DNA of 60,945 nucleotides from a bacterium (GTDB taxonomy: Bacteria > Vulcanimicrobiota > Vulcanimicrobiia > Vulcanimicrobiales > Vulcanimicrobiaceae). Made by a program: the position numbers and the translations under genes. Numbering within the stretch: the first letter of the stretch is position 1; the number at the start of each line of letters is the position of its first letter. The stretch lies in NCBI GenBank assembly GCA_021778415.1, contig JAJYCL010000016.1, forward strand, positions 1 through 60,945, in the 5' to 3' direction. Below, one piece after another: positions 8,627 to 16,892 of this stretch. Below the pieces are notes generated by a model. That model searched no databases. It was not told the origin of the DNA and worked only from the letters and a program-made list of their open reading frames with translations.

Positions 8627-9232
8627 ATAGCACGACCGCTTCGCATCAACGAGCAAATCCGAATTCGTACCGTCCGCGTCATCGACGACGAAGGAGCCCA
8701 GCTCGGCGTTATGCCGACCGAGGAAGCGATGGACCGCGCACGAGCCGCCGGACTTGATCTGATCGAAATTTCTCCGAACGCCCAGCCGCCGGTCTGCAAG
8801 ATCGGTGACTTCGGTCGGATGAAATACGAGTTATCGAAAAAAGAAAAAGATGCTCGTAAGAAGCAAAAAAACTTCGAACTACGCGAAGTGAAGCTTCGTC
8901 CCAAAATCGACGTACACGATTATGAGACGAAGGCGCGCATGGCCGAACGCCTTCTGCTTGACGGTAGCAAGATCAAAGTAACGATCATGTTCCGCGGGCG
9001 CGAAGTGACCTACGCAAACTTTGGGAAGAATCTTCTCGATCGCATGGCGACGGATATGGATCCGCTAGCCATCATCGAGCGAGAAGCAAAACTCGAAGGT
9101 CGCAACATGTTTATGATTCTGGCGCCACGCACGTCGCCACTTGGTCCGGCAAAGTTTCTGACGCAACATGAAGCCGAGAAGGACCATAAGGGACACGTGG
9201 TCGCTAAAACCGAGGAGCCTACCAATGCCTAA
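8627..9232 (+). CDS. infC: Translation initiation factor IF-3, AUA start
   Basis: Binds the 30S subunit and checks start-codon and initiator-tRNA pairing. The first ATG in frame (8711) lies inside the conserved N-terminal domain and would delete the RINEQIR motif. Reading upstream in the same frame, the protein begins at ATA 8627 with RPLRINEQIRIR, giving 201 residues. An AGGGAG ribosome site (8614-8619) sits 7 bases before the ATA. Rare AUU/AUC/AUA starts are typical of infC and underlie IF-3 autoregulation. The C-terminal domain has the usual KIDVHDYETK and FRGRE motifs. The stop overlaps rpmI by 8 bp. Confidence 0.93.
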   Translation: MARPLRINEQIRIRTVRVIDDEGAQLGVMPTEEAMDRARAAGLDLIEISPNAQPPVCKIGDFGRMKYELSKKEKDARKKQKNFELREVKLRPKIDVHDYETKARMAERLLLDGSKIKVTIMFRGREVTYANFGKNLLDRMATDMDPLAIIEREAKLEGRNMFMILAPRTSPLGPAKFLTQHEAEKDHKGHVVAKTEEPTNA

Positions 9233-9431
9233 AATTCGCACGCATCGAGGAACCGCCAAACGCGTCAAGGTGACCGGGACCGGCAAGGTCTTGCATCGTC
9301 ACCAATTCAGCGGTTGCGGCCATATTCTCTCGAAAAAAACGCGCAAGCGTAAACGTAATTTCCGCAAAGATCAACCGACGTTTAAAGGCGATCTCAAGCG
9401 CTTGGCGCCGACGATCCCGTACTTGGTGTAG
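9225..9431 (+). CDS. rpmI: 50S ribosomal protein L35
   Basis: 68 residues, beginning MPKIRTHRGTAKR, with the family's central FSGCGHILSKK and basic KTRKRKRNFRK segment and a C-terminal LAPTIPYL. The start is ATG 9225, overlapping the end of infC, with GAGGAG at 9212-9217 as ribosome site; the open frame runs further upstream but that part is infC read in another frame. The middle of the classical infC-rpmI-rplT operon. Confidence 0.97.
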   Translation: MPKIRTHRGTAKRVKVTGTGKVLHRHQFSGCGHILSKKTRKRKRNFRKDQPTFKGDLKRLAPTIPYLV

Positions 9432-9449
9432 GAGGCTTCGTAACACAAC

Positions 9450-9809
9450 ATGGCACGTATTAAACGAGGCACAAACGGACTCAAGCACCGCCGCAAAGTA
9501 ATGAAGCTCGTCAAGGGCTTCCGCGCCGCGCGTCGCCGCAACTACCGCGTTGCGAACGAAGCGCTGCTCAAATCACTGTCATATGCATTTCGCGATCGTC
9601 GCGTGCGCAAGCGCGATTTCCGCTCACTGTGGATCAGCCGTATCAACGCCGCTGTTCGCGCCGAGGGGATGTCGTACTCGCTCTTCATCAACGGCTTGAA
9701 GAAATCGGGCGTCACGCTCAATCGCAAAGCGCTTGCGGATCTCGCAGTGCACGATAGCAAAGCATTCGGCTCGCTGCTGAATATGGCAAAACAGGCCGTC
9801 GCGAAGTAA
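9450..9809 (+). CDS. rplT: 50S ribosomal protein L20
   Basis: 119 residues, normal for L20, starting [16 protein letters not shown] and containing the conserved [14 protein letters not shown] helix and the [14 protein letters not shown] segment that binds 23S rRNA domain II. It is needed for early 50S assembly. In other bacteria L20 also represses this operon by binding its leader, so the structured leader upstream of infC is a candidate target. Translated from ATG 9450, 18 bases after rpmI, with an AGGAGG just before the gap. A hairpin terminator follows at 9829. Confidence 0.97.
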   Translation: MARIKRGTNGLKHRRKVMKLVKGFRAARRRNYRVANEALLKSLSYAFRDRRVRKRDFRSLWISRINAAVRAEGMSYSLFINGLKKSGVTLNRKALADLAVHDSKAFGSLLNMAKQAVAK

Positions 9810-9828
9810 CGCGGCCGAAGGAACCCAT

Positions 9829-9868
9829 GAAAACGAGGGGCGCAGATGCGTCCCTCGTTTTCTCTTTC
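9829..9868 (+). terminator. Intrinsic terminator after rplT
   Basis: An 11-bp perfect stem, GAAAACGAGGG (9829-9839) with CCCTCGTTTTC (9852-9862), around a 12-base loop and followed by a pyrimidine tail (TCTTTC). It ends the ribosomal operon before the sigma factor gene. Confidence 0.8.
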
Positions 9869-9910
9869 TCCCGCGCATGAACGCCACGCAAGCGTGCAGA
9901 AGGGGCGCCC

Positions 9911-10456
9911 ATGGAAGTTCGCAGCGACGATGAACTCGCGCGCGCGTTCGCAGCACATGAGGCGTGGGCGTTCGACGAAGTCTACCACCGTTGGGGAACG
10001 CTGCTCACCTCGGCTGCCTATCACGTGCTCGGCAACACCGAAGACGCCCGCGATTGTCTCCAAGATGCGCTCACGCGGCTTTGGCGTACGCCCGGGGCGT
10101 ATACGCCCGCGCGTGGGCACCTCCGCGCCTTCCTCGCGGTTTGCGTTAGAAACGCCGCCATCTCCCAGCAACGATCGAGCCGTCGCCGCAACTCCCTCAC
10201 CGATCGCGTGGCGCTCGAACCGATAACCCACGACGAAATCTCGATACCCGACTTCGTCGAGAACCACAAGGTTCGGGCGGCGTTGGCAACCTTGCCGGAA
10301 GATCATCGCAATGCCCTCGTTCTGGCGTACTACTATCAAAAGACGCACACAGAAATCGCGGCGATCTTGGCCGCCCCGCTAGGGACGATCAAGAGCCGCA
10401 TCTCGCACGGACTCCGCAAACTCGGCGCAGCAATGCAATCTCAGGCGAACACATGA
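9911..10456 (+). CDS. ECF-type RNA polymerase sigma factor
   Basis: 181 residues with the two ECF domains. Sigma2 covers roughly residues 10-85, with the AFDEVYHRWG helix and DARDCLQDALTRLW, the region 2.2 signature; sigma4 covers roughly 120-175, with the helix-turn-helix HTEIAAILAAPLGTIKSRISHGLRKL. It would redirect core polymerase to a small regulon. The start ATG 9911 has AAGGGG nearby. The stop overlaps the anti-sigma gene by 4 bp, so the two are translationally coupled. The length and paired anti-sigma suggest a SigK-like group; the inducing signal is unknown. Confidence 0.88.
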   Translation: MEVRSDDELARAFAAHEAWAFDEVYHRWGTLLTSAAYHVLGNTEDARDCLQDALTRLWRTPGAYTPARGHLRAFLAVCVRNAAISQQRSSRRRNSLTDRVALEPITHDEISIPDFVENHKVRAALATLPEDHRNALVLAYYYQKTHTEIAAILAAPLGTIKSRISHGLRKLGAAMQSQANT

Positions 10457-11094
10457 CGACACATATAGATGAACTAGCCGAACTCTACGCCCTAGGCGCA
10501 CTCGATGACGACGAGCGCGCGCAAATCGACGCGCATCTTACGCTGTGCGATGCCTGTACGCAACGTATCGGCGAAGCCGAAGCATTGGCGCTTTTGCTCA
10601 TCGAAGCCGAACAACAGATTCCCGCACAACCGGCGCAGCCCGAACCGAGCAACATCATTCCCTTGCGAGCGCGCCGTTTTTCTCTGCGCGAGTTTTCGCT
10701 GGCAACGGCCGCCGCACTGATCATCGGTGTTTTGCCGACATCGTATTTCGGCATGCAAATGACGCACATGTCGGCGGCCATGCAGGCACAAAATCAACTC
10801 GTTACTCGCCTGGCCAGTAATGATTATCGTCGCGTCGCATTTGCCGGTAATGCAAACGCACCGTCAGGGCATGTGATGTATGCCAATGATGGATCGTGGT
10901 ATTACATCGTTGTCGACGATGCATCGCGCCCGCTTCGCGTTGCCTGGCAGCACAATGGTGTCGATCATATGCTTGGCAGCGTCGCCCCGAGCGGAAATCG
11001 CGCCGTCCTGTATTTAGCGCGATCGACAAAAATGGATTCGCTCGCGCTCATGGATGGGAACACGATCGTCGCTAGCGCAAAACTCGCTTTTTAG
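10453..11094 (+). CDS. Zinc-finger anti-sigma factor, membrane-anchored
   Basis: 213 residues. The cytoplasmic N terminus has an acidic helix and a zinc anti-sigma motif, HLTLCDACTQR (His-x3-Cys-x2-Cys, residues about 30-37), preceded by the ALGALDDDER element typical of RskA-type anti-sigma factors. One membrane segment lies at about 79-100. The C-terminal 110 residues are extracytoplasmic and resemble the anti-sigma-K C-terminal domain. It should sequester the sigma factor encoded immediately upstream. Its stop codon interleaves with that of the opposing Nudix gene (TTAG). Confidence 0.82.
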   Translation: MTTHIDELAELYALGALDDDERAQIDAHLTLCDACTQRIGEAEALALLLIEAEQQIPAQPAQPEPSNIIPLRARRFSLREFSLATAAALIIGVLPTSYFGMQMTHMSAAMQAQNQLVTRLASNDYRRVAFAGNANAPSGHVMYANDGSWYYIVVDDASRPLRVAWQHNGVDHMLGSVAPSGNRAVLYLARSTKMDSLALMDGNTIVASAKLAF

Positions 11095-11678
11095 CCGAGC
11101 AACATTAACGCGTAGGCGGTTTTCACATCGGCGATCTCACCGCCGGCGAGCATCGCGTGCGCTTGAGCGAGCGTAAAAACGGCGACATCGAGAAATTCAT
11201 CGTCCTCTGGATCGTTCGCTCCCTGCGTCAGCCCTTCGGCGCGCACAAAATGCATCAGTTCATCGCAAAATCCCGGCGTGCAATACAAAGCAGCCACGGA
11301 GATCAGCCGTTCGGCGGCAAAACCGGTCTCTTCACGCAATTCTCGCGCGGCGGCTATCAGCGGATCTTCTGCGCCGTCAAGTTTTCCCGCCGGAATCTCC
11401 CACAAAGCCCGCGCAATTGCCGGACGATATTGACGCACGAGGACGATGCTCCCCGGCTCCGGCAACGCAATGATCCCGACGGAGCCGGGATGCTCGACGA
11501 TATCGAACTGATGCTCAGTTCCATCGTCAAAGCGCATCCGATCGCTACGAAGGTGAAAAACCCGCCCAGAAAACACACGTTCGGAGGCCACTCGTTGCGG
11601 AGTCGCGTATTGGCGTATCGTGCGTACTCCATCAACCGTCGGCTCCGAACTTGCCTGGCTCTTACTCTTCCTTGTCAT
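11091..11678 (-). CDS. Nudix hydrolase, ADP-ribose pyrophosphatase type
   Basis: Hydrolyses a nucleoside diphosphate linked to another moiety, most likely ADP-ribose. The Nudix box is complete: a Gly, then REL, then EETGF (GKLDGAEDP onwards to REETGF), coordinating Mg2+. The preceding VRQYRPAI and WEIPAGKLD motifs are those of the ADP-ribose pyrophosphatase branch. About 195 residues from ATG 11678, which has a GGTGAAG ribosome-site candidate; ATG 11699 and TTG 11708 are alternatives. The Lys-rich first 20 residues are antisense to a possible small membrane protein. Overlaps the anti-sigma stop by 4 bp. Confidence 0.85.
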   Translation of the reverse strand: MTRKSKSQASSEPTVDGVRTIRQYATPQRVASERVFSGRVFHLRSDRMRFDDGTEHQFDIVEHPGSVGIIALPEPGSIVLVRQYRPAIARALWEIPAGKLDGAEDPLIAAARELREETGFAAERLISVAALYCTPGFCDELMHFVRAEGLTQGANDPEDDEFLDVAVFTLAQAHAMLAGGEIADVKTAYALMLLG

Positions 11679-11823
11679 TTTCTTCACCTTCACCGTCATT
11701 ATGCTCAAGTTCGTTGTGCCGCTTCACTTTAACGACCGCATCGCCATAACGATTGCCGCAATTCTTGCCGGCCTGGTCTTTATCGGCGTTCGAACATGGA
11801 TCACGCGTCGCTCCGGAGGCTAA
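11620..11823 (+). CDS. Possible small two-span membrane protein
   Basis: 67 residues from GTG 11620, or 41 from ATG 11701. Two hydrophobic stretches (residues about 12-32 and 40-57) and a C-terminal basic tail would place it in the membrane. In favour: it ends within the ribosome site of the methyltransferase gene, as tightly coupled genes do. Against: the first hydrophobic stretch is antisense to the Lys-rich N terminus of the Nudix protein, so it may be an artefact of the other strand; the 41-residue form avoids this. No family recognised. Confidence 0.35.
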   Translation: MRTPSTVGSELAWLLLFLVIFFTFTVIMLKFVVPLHFNDRIAITIAAILAGLVFIGVRTWITRRSGG

Positions 11824-11826
11824 GCC

Positions 11827-12612
11827 ATGGCAGAGCACCTCGGTATTCACTCCCCGCGGGTTGGAGAACTTCGCGATCTGCGAACGGCGCGCGGGCGCAA
11901 AGAGCAGGGGCGCTTCGCCTTTGAGGGGCCGACGTTACTGGCCGAAGCTCTGAGAAGCGGCCTAAAAATCGACGAACTCTACGTGAGTGAATCCGCCTAT
12001 GAGCGCCAGCCGGTCCTCGGCGATGTCGAAGCCACCGGGACAGAGACCTGGACGGTCTCCGAGCGGACCATGCGCACGATCTCGGATCTTGAGACGCCGA
12101 CGGGAATCCTGGCCGTCGCGCAACTCCAGTACGCGTCCCTAGCCAGCCTCTTTTCCGAGCCGGGCTTACTTCTCGTTCTGGCGGATCTCGGCGATCCCGG
12201 CAACGTTGGGACCTTGATGCGAGCAGCGGAGGCCTTCGGGGCCCGCGGCGTCGTCGTCGGCTCACTCGGCGTCGACCCGTACCATCCCAAGGTCGTCCGG
12301 TCGGCGATGGGCACGATCTTTCGCACCCCACTCGCCCGGGCGGAGCCCGCTGAGCTCGCCGAAGTGGTGGCCAACGCCCATGCCGAGCTCATCGGCCTCG
12401 ATACGACGGGAGCGGCGCTGGGAGCGCACCACTTTAGTGCCCGCTGCGGCATCGTCGTCGGCCACGAGCGGCAAGGCCTGGGCCGCTGGGCGACTGTCTG
12501 CACCAGTACAACGGCGATCCCGATGGTCGGCCCCACAGAGTCGCTCAATGCCGCCGTGGCCGGCGGAATCGCCCTCTACGCGGCCAGCCAGGCAATGGCG
12601 ATCTCGGCCTAA
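11827..12612 (+). CDS. TrmH/SpoU-family RNA 2'-O-methyltransferase
   Basis: SAM-dependent methylation of a ribose 2'-OH in rRNA or tRNA. 261 residues: an N-terminal substrate-binding domain (about 1-95; EGPTLLAEAL motif as in RlmB/TsnR-like proteins) and a C-terminal trefoil-knot SPOUT domain. SPOUT motifs are DPGNVGTLMRAAEAFG near 122, GHERQGL near 215 and the knot motif IPMVGPTESLNAAVAGGIAL near 230. Ribosome site GGAGG at 11815-11819. It precedes pheST, a frequent neighbour of such methyltransferases. Target nucleotide unknown. Confidence 0.9.
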   Translation: MAEHLGIHSPRVGELRDLRTARGRKEQGRFAFEGPTLLAEALRSGLKIDELYVSESAYERQPVLGDVEATGTETWTVSERTMRTISDLETPTGILAVAQLQYASLASLFSEPGLLLVLADLGDPGNVGTLMRAAEAFGARGVVVGSLGVDPYHPKVVRSAMGTIFRTPLARAEPAELAEVVANAHAELIGLDTTGAALGAHHFSARCGIVVGHERQGLGRWATVCTSTTAIPMVGPTESLNAAVAGGIALYAASQAMAISA

Positions 12613-12762
12613 ACCGGCAAGAACACCCTTCTTGCAAAGGCTGTCAAGAGAGGGTCAGGCGACTGAAAAGTCAAGACTACCGCCGGAAAAAGTCGCATGC
12701 TACAATCCCTACACGGGTCGCGAGCCCGTTTTCGTCGCTAGTTAGGGAGAGCAAGTAGCCAC
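12613..12762 (+). promoter_or_regulatory. Promoter and leader region upstream of YqzL-like ORF and pheST
   Basis: Noncoding 150 bp. A perfect 7-bp hairpin GCAAGAA/TTCTTGC (12617-12635) follows the methyltransferase but has no T tail. An extended -10, TGC-TACAAT (TACAAT at 12701-12706), is visible; no good -35 lies at the right distance. Directly after the predicted start the transcript could form a short GC-rich hairpin (about 12714-12730) followed by TTTT. An AGGGAG (12744-12749) lies 13 bases before the ATG of the next ORF. I see no T-box sequence. Confidence 0.45.
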
Positions 12763-12858
12763 ATGGCAAAACCCGATCTTTTTTGGACGCTCTTTAAATC
12801 AACCGGCTCCATAAAAGCCTACCTCGCTTATCGACAATTACATCAGACGGCTACCTGA
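12763..12858 (+). CDS. YqzL-like microprotein or pheST leader peptide
   Basis: 31 residues, starting at ATG 12763 and ending at TGA 12858. The core LFWTLFKSTGSIKAYLAYRQ resembles the YqzL family of short proteins (aromatic pair, Thr-Gly turn, then a YL-x-Y helix), as I recall it. The ORF stands alone before a strong terminator and pheST. Two readings are possible: a conserved YqzL-like protein, or a leader peptide for attenuation of pheST; it has two Phe and one Trp but no Phe run. The ribosome site is spaced further than usual. Function of YqzL is not known. Confidence 0.55.
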   Translation: MAKPDLFWTLFKSTGSIKAYLAYRQLHQTAT

Positions 12859-12883
12859 AAAGACCAGTAGAGAAGAAAATACC

Positions 12884-12920
12884 GCAAACGCCCGAATGAT
12901 ACTCGGGCGTTTTGCTTTTT
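12884..12920 (+). terminator. Intrinsic terminator upstream of pheS
   Basis: A stem of about 10 bp, AAACGCCCGA with TCGGGCGTTT, loop ATGATAC, followed by TTGCTTTTT. It stands between the YqzL-like ORF and pheS, 35 bases before the pheS ATG. It could simply end the short transcript or act as an attenuator whose read-through controls pheST. Confidence 0.85.
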
Positions 12921-12954
12921 TAACACCCGTTGATTTCCGTATGAACCGAGTTGC

Positions 12955-13989
12955 ATGAACCAGATTTCCCAGACGCTGGATGATCTCGTATCCCGTTTTT
13001 CTGCAGCGGTCTCTGCTGCTAGCGATGAGCGCGAGCTCGATGCTGCTCGCGTCGCTTTTCTTGGCCGCAGCGGCGAGATCACCGTCATCCGCCGCGGCAT
13101 CGGCGCTCTCCCCTCCGCGGAACGCCCGACCGCCGGAAAGATCATCAACGATGTCGTCGCGACCATGGAAGAACAGCTCATCCGAGAGGCGCAACGCATT
13201 CAACTGCGCGCCTTCGATGCGGAATTGGCAACCAGTATCGATGTCACGTTCCCGGCGCCGGCATCACGATTAGGAACGCTGCATCCTATTCGCACGATGA
13301 CGTCGACGATCTGCACCTATTTCGAGCGCCTCGGCTTTGCCGTTGTCCTAGGGCCCGAAATTGAACCCGATTACTACACCTTCGATGCACTCAATATTCC
13401 AGCCGATCATCCGGCGCGCGAAGGTTTTGATTCGTTCTTTATCACCGATTCGTTATTGTTGCGCCCGCATACCTCGCCGATGCAAATTCGCACGATGGAG
13501 CAGCATCAACCGCCGATCGCCATCCTCGCGCCGGGAACGTGCTACCGTCGCGATGCCGTCGATGCGCGCCATCTCTTTCAATTCCACCAAGTTGAAGGTT
13601 TGCTCGTCGCCGAGGGCATTCACATGGGCCATCTCAAGGGTGTCCTCACAGGACTCTGCCGCGAGCTTTTCGGTCCGCAACAAAACGTCCGTTTTCGACC
13701 ATCATTTTTTCCGTTCACGGAACCAAGCGCCGAAGTCGATACGACATGCCCGAAATGCAAGGGCGAAACGACGACGTGCAACATGTGCGGCGGTTCCGGG
13801 TGGATCGAACTCGGCGGGGCCGGTATGGTCCATCCGAATGTCTTGCGCGAAATGAAGTACGATACGGACGTTGTCAGCGGCTGGGCATTCGGCTTCGGTA
13901 TTGAGCGACTGGCACTCACACGGTATGAAATCGACGATATTCGCCGCTTTTATGAAAATGATCCTGATTTTTCCCGGCAACTCCGTTAG
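12955..13989 (+). CDS. pheS: Phenylalanine--tRNA ligase alpha subunit
   Basis: Catalytic subunit of the alpha2-beta2 enzyme that charges tRNA-Phe. 344 residues: N-terminal coiled coil (1-85) that contacts the tRNA, then the class II synthetase core. Class II motif 2 region is PGTCYRRDAVDARHLFQFHQVEG near 185, motif 3 is GFGIERLALTRYEIDDIR near 313. A Cys-rich insertion with CPKC and CNMCGGSGW before the GGAGMVHPNVL segment is normal for the bacterial subunit. The Phe-pocket segment ending SAEVD is intact. Sixteen bases separate it from pheT. Confidence 0.97.
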   Translation: MNQISQTLDDLVSRFSAAVSAASDERELDAARVAFLGRSGEITVIRRGIGALPSAERPTAGKIINDVVATMEEQLIREAQRIQLRAFDAELATSIDVTFPAPASRLGTLHPIRTMTSTICTYFERLGFAVVLGPEIEPDYYTFDALNIPADHPAREGFDSFFITDSLLLRPHTSPMQIRTMEQHQPPIAILAPGTCYRRDAVDARHLFQFHQVEGLLVAEGIHMGHLKGVLTGLCRELFGPQQNVRFRPSFFPFTEPSAEVDTTCPKCKGETTTCNMCGGSGWIELGGAGMVHPNVLREMKYDTDVVSGWAFGFGIERLALTRYEIDDIRRFYENDPDFSRQLR

Positions 13990-14004
13990 AAAGTATCTGT
14001 AGGC

Positions 14005-16362
14005 ATGCGCGCTCCAATCGCGTGGTTACGCGAATTCGTCTCCTTACCCACAGCAACGAACGAGATCGCCGATCGTCTTGCCATGCTGGGCTTTCCGGTC
14101 GATGCTATCGAGCGTCGCCCGCAGATCTCCGGCGTTGTCGTCGGACGCATCGCGACCATTGAAAAGCATCCCAACGCCGATCGCTTACAGGTTTGCCACG
14201 TCGATGTCGGTGCCGAAAAGGCACTGATCATTGCCACGGCCGCAACGAATGTCGCGGTCGGTCAGACCATCCCCGTGGCGACGATTGGTGCCGTCTTGCC
14301 GCATATCACCATCGAACGGCGCAAAATGCGCGGCGTTGAGAGTGAAGGCATGATGTGCTCCGCCGACGAGTTGGCGCTCAATCCCGAATGGTTCGACGAT
14401 GGCATCATGCAACTCGATGATGATCTCCCATTAGGCACGGATGTTGTCGCCCACTTCGGCCTGAGCGATGATGTGCTCGATGTCGAAATCACCTCCAATC
14501 GCGTCGACGCAATGTCGATGATTGGCCTTGCTCGCGAACTCAGCGCAGCGTTCGGTTCTCCTCTTACCACCCCGACATTCGAAAACCCGGGCTCAGGCGA
14601 TAACGATGCTCCCTCCGTGACGTTTGAATCGGGTGACTGCACGCAATTTATCGCGCAGCGCTTTGATCGCGTGACGAATGGCATCGCTCCGGCATGGATG
14701 CGGATACGCCTCGCTCTTGCCGGGCAACGACCGATTGATCGCATTGTCGATATTTCAAACTATGTGATGCTGGAAACCGGTCAGCCGCTTCATTTTTACG
14801 ACGCCCGAGAAGTCCATGGCGGCCACTTTATCGTCCGCAATGCACATGAAGGCGAAGCCCTCACTGCCCTCGACGATGCGGAATACACGCTGACTCCGCA
14901 ATCGCTTGTCATTGCCGACGAACAACACGCGCTCGGACTTGCCGGCCTCAAAGGTGGGAAATCCAGCGCAATTTCGCCGGACAGCACCTCGCTTATCCTG
15001 GAAAGCGCCACCTTTAACGGTGCGCGCATCCGCACGATGTCGCGCGTGCTCGGATTGCGGACCGATGCATCATCACGCCATGAGAAATCGTTGCCTCCAC
15101 TGCTCGCGCAATGGGGTGCTGCGCGAGCGGCGCAACTGCTCATCGCGTCTGGCGCTCATGCATATGCAGCCCATCAGTTTGGAACCGCACCTTCGCCGGC
15201 GCCGGTTATCGAGATCACCGAGCACGCTGTTGAACGCACCCTTGGGATGCACGTCCCACTGGCACGCATTGCAATGCACCTACAGTCACTCGGCTGCGAA
15301 ATCCGCACAGAAACCGCTTCATCGTTAACCGTCGCTCCACCATTGTGGCGGAGAGATCTCGCAATTCCGGTCGATTTGATCGAAGAGGTCGCTCGCATCG
15401 AAGGCTACGACGGCATCCTTGCCGTTTTGCCGAACGTTCCGGTTCACTCCGTGTCCAGCGCCCAATATCGTCTGGAAGAACAGCTTGCACAAACGTTGGT
15501 AGCACTTGGATACGACGAGTTACTCACCTATAGTTTGCACGGAAGCGACGATCTCAAACGGGCGGAAACGGCAGGCATACAAACCAGCCACTCGTCCGTT
15601 GAAGTGCGCAATCCACTCTCCGAAGAGCAACGCTACCTGCGCTATACGCTAGCCCCGGCGATGTTTTTACATCTGGCTCGTCGTACGACGCCCGCGCGAG
15701 TTTTTGAAATCGGACATGTCTTCTATCCGTTCGGCGAGTCGGTCACCGAAAACAATGTTCTCACGTTTGGATTGACCATCGATGCACCGTCGGAACCGGC
15801 CTGGAAAGATCAGGGCTTTCTCATGCTCAAGAGCGATGTTGAAGCCTTGATCCTCGAGGTAACCGGGCGTACCGGAACGACAACCGCCGATCAGCGCAAC
15901 GGCCTGCACCCCGGGAAATCGGCAACGCTTCTCATCGACGGTGCCGAAGTTGCAACGTTTGGCCGCGTCGATCCGCGTTTGCAATTTGCCTACGAACTTG
16001 CGCGTCCAACGTATCTTGCGCATGTGTACCTCGATCGATTACCGGATCGTCGCATACCGCATTATGTTCCACCGTCGAAGTTTCCATCGACCTATCGCGA
16101 TTTGGCGCTTGTGGTTTCACTCGATGCATCCGCAGCCCAAATTGAAGATATCGTTTCGCAAAGTATCGGTGCACTCTGCACGTCGGCCCGCATCTTCGAC
16201 GAGTATCGCGGAGCGCAAGTTGGCGAAGGACGTAAATCGCTCGCCATACGCATCGTCTTGCAAAAAACCGACGCAACGATAACCGATGAGGAAGCCGATG
16301 CCGCGGTGGGCATTGCGACCGAAACCCTCACTCGTGATCTCGGAGCAACGTTGCGTATCTAA
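14005..16362 (+). CDS. pheT: Phenylalanine--tRNA ligase beta subunit
   Basis: 785 residues with the full bacterial domain order: N-terminal part, an EMAP/tRNA-binding-like OB domain (about 40-150), the B3/B4 editing domain (about 205-385; hydrolyses mischarged Tyr-tRNA), B5 DNA-binding-like domain (about 400-470), a catalytically silent synthetase-like fold (480-680) and the C-terminal ferredoxin-fold anticodon-binding domain (about 690-785, opening PPSKFPSTYRDLALVV). It forms the complex with PheS. The stop overlaps cvpA by one base (TAATG), so cvpA is probably part of the operon. Confidence 0.97.
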   Translation: MRAPIAWLREFVSLPTATNEIADRLAMLGFPVDAIERRPQISGVVVGRIATIEKHPNADRLQVCHVDVGAEKALIIATAATNVAVGQTIPVATIGAVLPHITIERRKMRGVESEGMMCSADELALNPEWFDDGIMQLDDDLPLGTDVVAHFGLSDDVLDVEITSNRVDAMSMIGLARELSAAFGSPLTTPTFENPGSGDNDAPSVTFESGDCTQFIAQRFDRVTNGIAPAWMRIRLALAGQRPIDRIVDISNYVMLETGQPLHFYDAREVHGGHFIVRNAHEGEALTALDDAEYTLTPQSLVIADEQHALGLAGLKGGKSSAISPDSTSLILESATFNGARIRTMSRVLGLRTDASSRHEKSLPPLLAQWGAARAAQLLIASGAHAYAAHQFGTAPSPAPVIEITEHAVERTLGMHVPLARIAMHLQSLGCEIRTETASSLTVAPPLWRRDLAIPVDLIEEVARIEGYDGILAVLPNVPVHSVSSAQYRLEEQLAQTLVALGYDELLTYSLHGSDDLKRAETAGIQTSHSSVEVRNPLSEEQRYLRYTLAPAMFLHLARRTTPARVFEIGHVFYPFGESVTENNVLTFGLTIDAPSEPAWKDQGFLMLKSDVEALILEVTGRTGTTTADQRNGLHPGKSATLLIDGAEVATFGRVDPRLQFAYELARPTYLAHVYLDRLPDRRIPHYVPPSKFPSTYRDLALVVSLDASAAQIEDIVSQSIGALCTSARIFDEYRGAQVGEGRKSLAIRIVLQKTDATITDEEADAAVGIATETLTRDLGATLRI

Positions 16363-16892
16363 TGGTTTGGCCTGATCTGCTGATATTGGCGGTCATCGCA
16401 TTGGCCGTCTACAAAGGATTCCGACGCGGCTTCATTGCCGAATTGAGCGGGGCCGTGGCATTTTTTGCGGCCCTCGTCACGCCGTGGTTTTACAATGGCG
16501 CTGCCGATCACACACTACAATCGTTGCTTCACCTGGGTTCGGGATCGGCACATGTCGTCGGCATGTTCCTTACCGGCTTGCTGACCTATCTTGTGGTGTT
16601 AGCACTTGCTGCTATCCTCAACGGCATTGCAAAATTTCCCGGACTCAACATCGGCAACGGCATCCTCGGAGCCTGCGTTGGTTTCATCAAGGGCGCTCTC
16701 TTATGCTGGCTTGTGCTGTATATTGCGCTCTTCTTTCCCCTCACGCGCGATATTCGCAGCGATCTCCATCGTTCGCAATTAGCAACCTATCTGACACAGC
16801 CCGATAAAAGCATCGATCGCACGATGCTCGCTACGGCGCCATGGTTTGTTCGCGCATATCTTACGCCCTTATTTTTGAATCACCATAACTAA
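16362..16892 (+). CDS. CvpA family membrane protein
   Basis: 176 residues with four predicted membrane spans (about 1-25, 27-46, 65-88, 100-125) and a C-terminal tail, matching the CvpA/colicin V production family in size and in the opening DLLILAVIALAVYKGFRRG with conserved Gly-x-x-x-Gly pattern. In Enterobacteria CvpA affects envelope homeostasis; its mechanism is unclear. Translationally coupled to pheT. Its last 32 bp overlap the 3' end of the opposing aminotransferase gene. Confidence 0.82.
   Translation: MVWPDLLILAVIALAVYKGFRRGFIAELSGAVAFFAALVTPWFYNGAADHTLQSLLHLGSGSAHVVGMFLTGLLTYLVVLALAAILNGIAKFPGLNIGNGILGACVGFIKGALLCWLVLYIALFFPLTRDIRSDLHRSQLATYLTQPDKSIDRTMLATAPWFVRAYLTPLFLNHHN

Noticed and set aside
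12613-12762. T-box or other riboswitch upstream of pheST
   Set aside because: No T-box core sequence and no known aptamer motif recognised; only small hairpins and an extended -10.
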